Positions 6,109 to 11,328 of a DNA stretch of 11,328 bases are shown here, one piece after another; positions within the stretch are counted from its first letter, which is position 1, and each line of letters opens with the position of its first letter. The DNA is taken from positions 1-11,328 of the forward strand of contig UQVG01000042.1 of the NCBI GenBank assembly GCA_900544435.1, given 5' to 3'. Source of the stretch: an uncultured Erysipelotrichaceae bacterium. Its GTDB lineage: Bacteria; Bacillota_I; Bacilli_A; Erysipelotrichales; Coprobacillaceae. Made by a program: the position numbers and the translations under genes. Below the pieces are notes generated by a model. The model saw only the letters and a program-made list of their open reading frames with translations. It searched no databases and was not told where the DNA came from.

Positions 6109-9100
6109 ATGAAAGAAAAGGCAAAGAAAATTATTTCTTTAGTACTTGCATTTTTGATGTCAATTGGGTGTATTCACTCTTATCCAATCGTAAGTGCTTT
6201 AGAAAAAGACTATGAAATCTATCCAAATCCTCATATGATGGAATATCAAGATGGTTCATTTGATATGACATCTACTGTCAATGTTGTCTATGAAGATGGT
6301 ATTGATAAATATACAAAGGATAGAATGAATGAAGTATTAGCTATTAAAAATATAAAAGCAAGTACTTCTGAAGAAGTAAAAGAAGACCAAACAAACATTT
6401 TAGTAGGTATTAAAGATTCAAACCAATATGTTGATCAATATGTTGGTGAACATTATTCAGTAAAAACAACCCAATTATTTGATCAATTAGATTCATACTT
6501 ATTAAAAGTTGATAATGGAACAATTACAGTATTAGGTAAAGATACAGATGCGGCTTTTTATGGTCTTACAAGTTTGTATCATATCTTTAAACAATTAGAC
6601 GGAACAAATATCCGTAATTTTACAATGGAAGATTATGCTAATGTTGCTAGTCGTGGATTTATTGAAGGTTATTATGGAAATCCATGGTCTACTACGGATC
6701 GTATGAAATTAATGGAATGGGGAGGATACTACAAGTTAAATTCTTATTTCTATGCTCCTAAAGATGATCCTAAACATAACTCTAAATGGCGTGAACTTTA
6801 TACAGATGAAGAAATTGAAACGAAGATCAAACCGCTTGCTGAAGCAGGAAATAAATCAAAATGTCGTTTTGTATTTGCGTTACATCCATATATGTATAAT
6901 GCAATTAGATATAATAGTGAAGAAAACTATCAAGCTGACTTAAAAGTATTACAAGCTAAATTTGAACAAGTTATTAAAGCAGGTGTACGTCAAATTGCTA
7001 TTTTAGCAGATGATGCTGGAAATGTTGGTGGTGCTAACTATACAAAAACATTAACTGATATGACAGCATGGATAAAAGAAATGCAAAAAACATACCCTGA
7101 TTTAAAATTATCATTACCATTCGTTACACAAGAATATATGTATTATGGAGAAAGCTATTATCGAAATTTCCCAGCAAATATTCAAATCGTTATGACTGGT
7201 GGTAGAGTATGGGGAGAAGTTACAAATAACTTCACAGCAACTTTTACAAATAACGCTGGGCGTGGACCTTATATGTGGATCAACTGGCCATGTACAGATA
7301 ACTCTAAAAAACACTTAATTATGGGTGGATATACAACATTTTTACACCCTGGCGTAGATCCAAATAAAATTCAAGGAATTGTTTTAAATCCAATGCAACA
7401 ATCTGAGCCAAGTAAAGTTGCAATTTTTGGGAATGCATGTTATTCATGGAATATCTGGCAAAGCGAAGAAGAAGCACAAAAATGTTGGAATGCTTCATTT
7501 AAATATGTTGATCATAACAGTGCTATTGAAACTCAAGCATCAGCTGCTTTAAGAGAACTTTCAAAACATATGATCAATCAAAATATGGATAGCCGTGTTA
7601 CTGCATTACAAGAATCAGTAGATTTAAAAGATCGTTTAACAAGCTTCAAAGAAGCTATTGCTAATGGGACAACAATTAGTGATGAACAATTTGAAGATTT
7701 AATCAACGAATTTACAATCTTGAAAAATGCGAGTGCAACATATAGAGCACAAGCAGGTGATACAAGAGTAAAAGATCAAATTGTTTATTGGTTAAACTGC
7801 TGGGATGATACAACAGATGCAGCAATTAATTATATTAAAGCTGTTAAAGCAGTACAAGATGAAGAAGCAAATGATAAGATTTGGGATCTATATGCTGCAG
7901 GACAAGCTGCTTTTGAAAAATCAAAAACATATGGGTTCAATTATGTTGATCATTTAGAATATGCTGAAGTAGGGGTACAACATATTGTGCCATTTATCAA
8001 AGCAATGGATTCTTATTTGTCTACTATTGCTTCTACAATTGTAAATCCAAATAAACAAGTTACTAAATTTATTACAAATCGTAATGATACACCAACAGGT
8101 AATACTGATTATGTATTTGATAATAAAGCTAATACTGAAATTGTTTATAAAACTCCAAATACAATCAGTAAAGGAACTTATGTAGGAGTTAGTTATTCAA
8201 AAGCAATCGATATTGACAAAGTAACTTTTAGATTAGGAACTAACTCAAATCCAAAAGATACTTTCTCTAAAGCTAAAGTACAATATACAACAGATGGTAA
8301 AAAATGGGTTGATTTAGATGATCAAGAATATACCTTACCAAATGATGTAGCATTAACGGATTTAAATTTAAAAGCTGTTAAGGGTATTCGTATGATTGCT
8401 ACAGAAGATAAGTCTAATACTTGGTTAGGTGTTAGAGATATTGCAGTTAATGTGGATGAAACAGTAACTGAAGAAGACCCAGGTACATTATCAATTGATA
8501 AGTTAACACTTAAAGGTGGTTCTTTAAATAATTTATTAGATGATAGTGATGCTACTTATGCGCATTTTGCAGAAAGCCCTTATAAAGGTGGAGACATTAA
8601 AGATTATTTACCAGTTGATGCAAGTATTACATTAACTTTCAAAAAAGCAAAAACATTAGGTACAATTTGTTTTGCACAAGATGCAGGAACAGACAAATCA
8701 ACAAAATATGTTATTGAATATACAACTGATGGACAAAACTGGACAGCATTAAAAGAATATAATGGTGATGCTTCAGTTGAATTAGATGTATCAAGTCAAA
8801 ATATTAAAGCTAAGGCAATTCGTATTAGAAACTTAGAATTAAATTTACAAAGTGATACAGCTGGATATTGGTGGAAAGTCAATACATTTAAAATGACTGA
8901 TCCAGGACAAATCAATGCAACATTTATGTATACAGATACATGGAAAATTTATCAAGGAACAGTTGCTAATTTAACAGATGGTGATAGTTCAACAGCATTA
9001 GATTTTAATACACAACCAGATAATACAACAAGAAAAGATGATTATATTGGTTGGGATTTAGGTAAAGAAACAGCTATTGGTAAAATTTATGCAGTTATCG

Positions 9101-11148
9101 GTGGAGATCGTAGTGCTGGTGATAAATGGGAAAAATATAGCTTACAATATTCTAATGATAATCAAAACTGGACAACTTATAAAACTTATCAAGGTTTAGC
9201 TAGTGGTAAAGATACAGTTGAAGAAAACTTCTATGGTTTAAAAGCTCGTTATGTACGTTTGGTTAATGAAGAAGATAAAGCTGTATGGGTTATTTTCTCT
9301 GAATTTTCTGTAAAAGCTTATAATCCAGATGAAGATTTCAATAATACTAATGTTTATACAAATACAGATTATAGATTAGCTTCACAAAGTGAAGAAGCAC
9401 TTACAGAATTAATTTATAATCAAGAAATCACTTTAGAAAAAGGTCAATACGTAGGTGTTGATTTATCAAGAATTAAAGATTTAAGCGCATTAAATATTGA
9501 TTATGAAAATGGTCAAGGATTAACTTTACAAGTTTCAAAAAATGCAGTTGAATGGACAACTGTAACTGGTCAAGAAAAAGAATTACCAGATGGAAGATAT
9601 GTAAGATTAATCAATAAAACAGATAAAGCTATCAAATTAACAATTAATCATTTTGAAGTACATTCAAATGAAATTACAGCTCCATATTTATATGAAACAA
9701 CAATGACTATTAACCCTTCATGGGGTGTTGGTGAAGATACTAGAAATAATGGTGCAGCATTTGATGGTAATATCGATACAACAACAGAATTTGGTGACTT
9801 ACCTCAAAAAGGACAATATATTATTTATGATTTAGGACAAGAAAGAACAATTTCTAAAATTCAAATGTATTGTCAAGATAGTGCCGTTAACTATATTAGA
9901 GATGCTGATATTTTAGTATCTGATGATTTAGAAAATTGGACAAAAGTTGTTACTATTGGAGATGGTGTTGAAAATACTGATGATGCAGGGGTTAAATGTA
10001 TTGATTCAGATGCCGGATATACAGCATCTAGCACATATCCAAATAAAGTATATGTAGAAGGAACTGCTAATAATGTTAAAGCACGTTATTTAAAAATCTT
10101 AATGACTGCAACAAATAATAATAGAGCAGTTGTCTTTAATGAAATTGTATTAAATGATGGAGAATATGTACCAGTTTCAAATGATCCAACATATACTTCT
10201 TCAACAGTAGAAGCAAATGGATTTATTCCTCAATATATGTTTGATGGAGATTTATCTACAGCATATAAACCAGGTTCTACAAAAGCTGGAAGCATTACTT
10301 ATACATTATCAAGTGATTTAGATGTTAAGAAAATGCATATTATTCAAAAAGGTGAAATTTCAAATGCAAGAGTTTCAGTTCTTGTAGATGATGTTAATGG
10401 AAAGAAATGGGTTCAAGTTGGAACTCTTAGAAAATCATTAAATGAATTCTATATGCCAGAAGGAAATGTTTATGAATTAAAAATTTCATGGGATGAAAAT
10501 CAAATTCCAACAATTTCAGAAGTTATTATGTTAAATGAAGATGAATATGCTTCAACAGCAGCAAATGATTTACAAAGTTATATTGATTCTTTAGATGTTA
10601 AAGAAAATAAATATACAGCAGATTCTTATAAAGAATTTGAAACAGCATTAAAAAAAGCTCAAAAGGTTTTAGATAAACAATATGGTGAATTAGATGCTGT
10701 TACAAATGCAAAATCTGAATTAGGGGTTGCTTATGCAAATCTTGTTAAACGTGGAGATATTCAAAACGTTAAAGATGAACTTGATGCAATCAGTCAATTA
10801 AAAGAAAATGATTATACAAGTGAAACATGGACAGTTTTACAAAATCAAGTGAAACTTGCTCAAGATTTAATTAAAAAAGATGAAGCAACAATTACAGAAA
10901 AAGAAGTTATTGATATGGTAGAAGCTTTACAAAAAGCAAAAGCTCAATTAGTAACAAAAGCATCAGTAAGTAAGAAAGCTTTAAAAGATTATATTGAATC
11001 AAACGAATTAGATAAGTTAGATACTAATAAATATTTAACAACTACAGCTGATCCATTTAAAGAAGCATTAAAGAGCAATAACGATAACAATGACTGGCTT
11101 GGTTATAACCGCCTGTTTGAGTCAAATATCCGCAAGACAAGTATCTGA
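6109..11148 (+). CDS. Secreted GH84 beta-N-acetylglucosaminidase (NagH-type), C-terminus replaced
   Basis: Removes beta-linked GlcNAc from glycoproteins or glycosaminoglycans outside the cell; relatives are annotated as hyaluronoglucosaminidase. The signal peptide is ~1-30 (VSA|LEKD). Then come the GH84 N-terminal domain (~37-170), catalytic barrel (~180-475) and a helical region (~480-640). The barrel shows RGFIEGYYGNPWS at 182-194 and the catalytic Asp pair D301-D302 (ILADDAG). Further marks are FVTQEY, MTGGRVWGE, WINWPCTD and NPMQQSEPSK; the ADDAG form resembles C. perfringens NagH rather than NagJ, from memory. About six beta-sandwich modules, several clearly CBM32-like, follow at ~648-782, 793-931, 935-1072, 1076-1187, 1190-1353 and 1357-1480. 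FIVAR repeats occupy ~1484-1549 and 1550-1618, and a third starts at ~1621 but breaks at ~K1655 (base 11073). The last 24 residues (from S1656) have different codon use (CGC, CTG, GAG) and no FIVAR character. No sortase signal is reached. The native gene probably continued beyond 11073. Controlled by its own promoter and RAT leader. Confidence 0.92.
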   Translation: MKEKAKKIISLVLAFLMSIGCIHSYPIVSALEKDYEIYPNPHMMEYQDGSFDMTSTVNVVYEDGIDKYTKDRMNEVLAIKNIKASTSEEVKEDQTNILVGIKDSNQYVDQYVGEHYSVKTTQLFDQLDSYLLKVDNGTITVLGKDTDAAFYGLTSLYHIFKQLDGTNIRNFTMEDYANVASRGFIEGYYGNPWSTTDRMKLMEWGGYYKLNSYFYAPKDDPKHNSKWRELYTDEEIETKIKPLAEAGNKSKCRFVFALHPYMYNAIRYNSEENYQADLKVLQAKFEQVIKAGVRQIAILADDAGNVGGANYTKTLTDMTAWIKEMQKTYPDLKLSLPFVTQEYMYYGESYYRNFPANIQIVMTGGRVWGEVTNNFTATFTNNAGRGPYMWINWPCTDNSKKHLIMGGYTTFLHPGVDPNKIQGIVLNPMQQSEPSKVAIFGNACYSWNIWQSEEEAQKCWNASFKYVDHNSAIETQASAALRELSKHMINQNMDSRVTALQESVDLKDRLTSFKEAIANGTTISDEQFEDLINEFTILKNASATYRAQAGDTRVKDQIVYWLNCWDDTTDAAINYIKAVKAVQDEEANDKIWDLYAAGQAAFEKSKTYGFNYVDHLEYAEVGVQHIVPFIKAMDSYLSTIASTIVNPNKQVTKFITNRNDTPTGNTDYVFDNKANTEIVYKTPNTISKGTYVGVSYSKAIDIDKVTFRLGTNSNPKDTFSKAKVQYTTDGKKWVDLDDQEYTLPNDVALTDLNLKAVKGIRMIATEDKSNTWLGVRDIAVNVDETVTEEDPGTLSIDKLTLKGGSLNNLLDDSDATYAHFAESPYKGGDIKDYLPVDASITLTFKKAKTLGTICFAQDAGTDKSTKYVIEYTTDGQNWTALKEYNGDASVELDVSSQNIKAKAIRIRNLELNLQSDTAGYWWKVNTFKMTDPGQINATFMYTDTWKIYQGTVANLTDGDSSTALDFNTQPDNTTRKDDYIGWDLGKETAIGKIYAVIGGDRSAGDKWEKYSLQYSNDNQNWTTYKTYQGLASGKDTVEENFYGLKARYVRLVNEEDKAVWVIFSEFSVKAYNPDEDFNNTNVYTNTDYRLASQSEEALTELIYNQEITLEKGQYVGVDLSRIKDLSALNIDYENGQGLTLQVSKNAVEWTTVTGQEKELPDGRYVRLINKTDKAIKLTINHFEVHSNEITAPYLYETTMTINPSWGVGEDTRNNGAAFDGNIDTTTEFGDLPQKGQYIIYDLGQERTISKIQMYCQDSAVNYIRDADILVSDDLENWTKVVTIGDGVENTDDAGVKCIDSDAGYTASSTYPNKVYVEGTANNVKARYLKILMTATNNNRAVVFNEIVLNDGEYVPVSNDPTYTSSTVEANGFIPQYMFDGDLSTAYKPGSTKAGSITYTLSSDLDVKKMHIIQKGEISNARVSVLVDDVNGKKWVQVGTLRKSLNEFYMPEGNVYELKISWDENQIPTISEVIMLNEDEYASTAANDLQSYIDSLDVKENKYTADSYKEFETALKKAQKVLDKQYGELDAVTNAKSELGVAYANLVKRGDIQNVKDELDAISQLKENDYTSETWTVLQNQVKLAQDLIKKDEATITEKEVIDMVEALQKAKAQLVTKASVSKKALKDYIESNELDKLDTNKYLTTTADPFKEALKSNNDNNDWLGYNRLFESNIRKTSI

Positions 11149-11210
11149 TCAGACAATGTGAAACAGTTAAAGAAGCCGGAAAAGTTTCTGTTCATGGAGG
11201 AATTAAATTT
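11070..11210. other. Abrupt composition change: probable chimeric join and foreign spacer
   Basis: Up to about 11073 the DNA is very A/T-rich FIVAR coding sequence. From about 11074 it becomes markedly richer in G+C and stays so to the end. The GH84 frame runs on by chance to TGA 11146-11148. The same frame reopens from 11149 to a TGA at 11212-11214 (ending in KPEKFLFMEELNL), overlapping the next ATG; another frame reads open to TGA 11159-11161. None is recognisable, so this may be the tail of an unknown gene or a spacer. No terminal inverted repeats, transposase or attachment site are visible. Confidence 0.7.
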
Positions 11211-11328
11211 ATGAAAAAAGACGATATGCTGGAAATTACCATAGAGGATATCAGCTCAGACGGTTCCGGCGTGGGAAAAGCAGATGGATTTGCACTTTTT
11301 GTCAAAGACACGATCCCGGGCGATCAGG
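11211..11328 (+). CDS. N-terminus of RlmD/TrmA-family 23S rRNA uracil-5-methyltransferase (partial)
   Basis: The 39 visible residues carry the start of a TRAM domain: LEITIEDISSDGSGVGKADG followed by FALFVKDTIPGDQ. This is the pattern at the N-terminus of class I SAM-dependent RNA methyltransferases of the RlmD/RlmCD/TrmA family, which make 5-methyluridine in 23S rRNA. A GGAGG (11196-11200) lies ten bases before the ATG. Codons such as CTG, GGC, GTG, CCG and ATC contrast with the AT-ending codons of the genes upstream and suggest a different, more GC-balanced Firmicute. The catalytic part lies beyond the window, so rlmD and rlmCD cannot be told apart. Confidence 0.75.
   Translation, partial: MKKDDMLEITIEDISSDGSGVGKADGFALFVKDTIPGDQ

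Noticed and set aside
6154..6172. Lipobox-like SIGC in the GH84 signal peptide (Cys21)
   Set aside because: The -3 residue is Ser rather than Leu/Val/Ile, and a normal signal peptidase I site (VSA|L) follows at residue 30. A lipoprotein is possible but not favoured.
954..7314. Short minus-strand and alternate-frame ORFs (954-1289, 2985-3278, 4203-4385, 5704-5928, 6752-6943, 7114-7314)
   Set aside because: All but one lie opposite the long coding frames (6752-6943 is on the same strand in another frame). Their composition mirrors the sense codons, and they show no recognisable domain or ribosome site. The one at 5704-5928 runs across the GH20 terminator.
11074..11210. Insertion sequence or phage attachment site at the join
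   Set aside because: No inverted terminal repeats, target duplication, transposase or integrase sequence can be seen. A contig join explains the change with fewer assumptions.

Overview
The window looks like chromosomal DNA from a low-GC, Gram-positive gut Firmicute. The strongly A/T-biased codon use, the PRD antiterminator with RAT leaders, and the very large secreted multi-modular glycosidases with FIVAR repeats all fit an Erysipelotrichia-type commensal (Thomasclavelia/Clostridium ramosum, Coprobacillus and relatives). That placement is inferred from style, not from a database match. The last ~255 bases have a different composition and codon use. They look like they come from another genome, more like a Lachnospiraceae.

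Layout: (1) Bases 1-830 carry a BglG/LicT-family transcription antiterminator that is complete except for the first base of its ATG. (2) Bases 825-975 hold a compact control region: a 16-nt tandem repeat, a cre-like site overlapping the -35 box, an extended -10 promoter, a ribonucleic antiterminator (RAT) and an overlapping intrinsic terminator. (3) Bases 998-5854 encode a 1618-aa secreted, probably sortase-anchored GH20 beta-hexosaminidase, followed by a strong terminator. (4) Bases 5917-6108 form a second control region with its own promoter, a RAT identical to the first, an overlapping terminator, and a leader containing a Shine-Dalgarno-AUG-UAA start-stop. (5) From 6109 runs a secreted GH84 beta-N-acetylglucosaminidase of the NagH type with about six beta-sandwich modules and FIVAR repeats. 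It breaks off inside the third FIVAR repeat near 11073. (6) From about 11074 the sequence is foreign in character and ends with the start of an RlmD/TrmA-family 23S rRNA uracil-5-methyltransferase. A chimeric contig join is the simplest explanation.

How it works together: the antiterminator would bind the RAT at the very 5' end of each glycosidase mRNA, prevent the overlapping terminator from forming, and switch on both enzymes when its PTS-regulated histidines signal a suitable sugar. The two enzymes remove beta-linked N-acetylhexosamines from host glycans (mucin or milk-type chains, glycoproteins, possibly hyaluronan). The unusual point is that a LicT-type switch, best known for beta-glucoside PTS operons, here sits in front of two separate cell-surface hexosaminidase genes with no permease gene in view.
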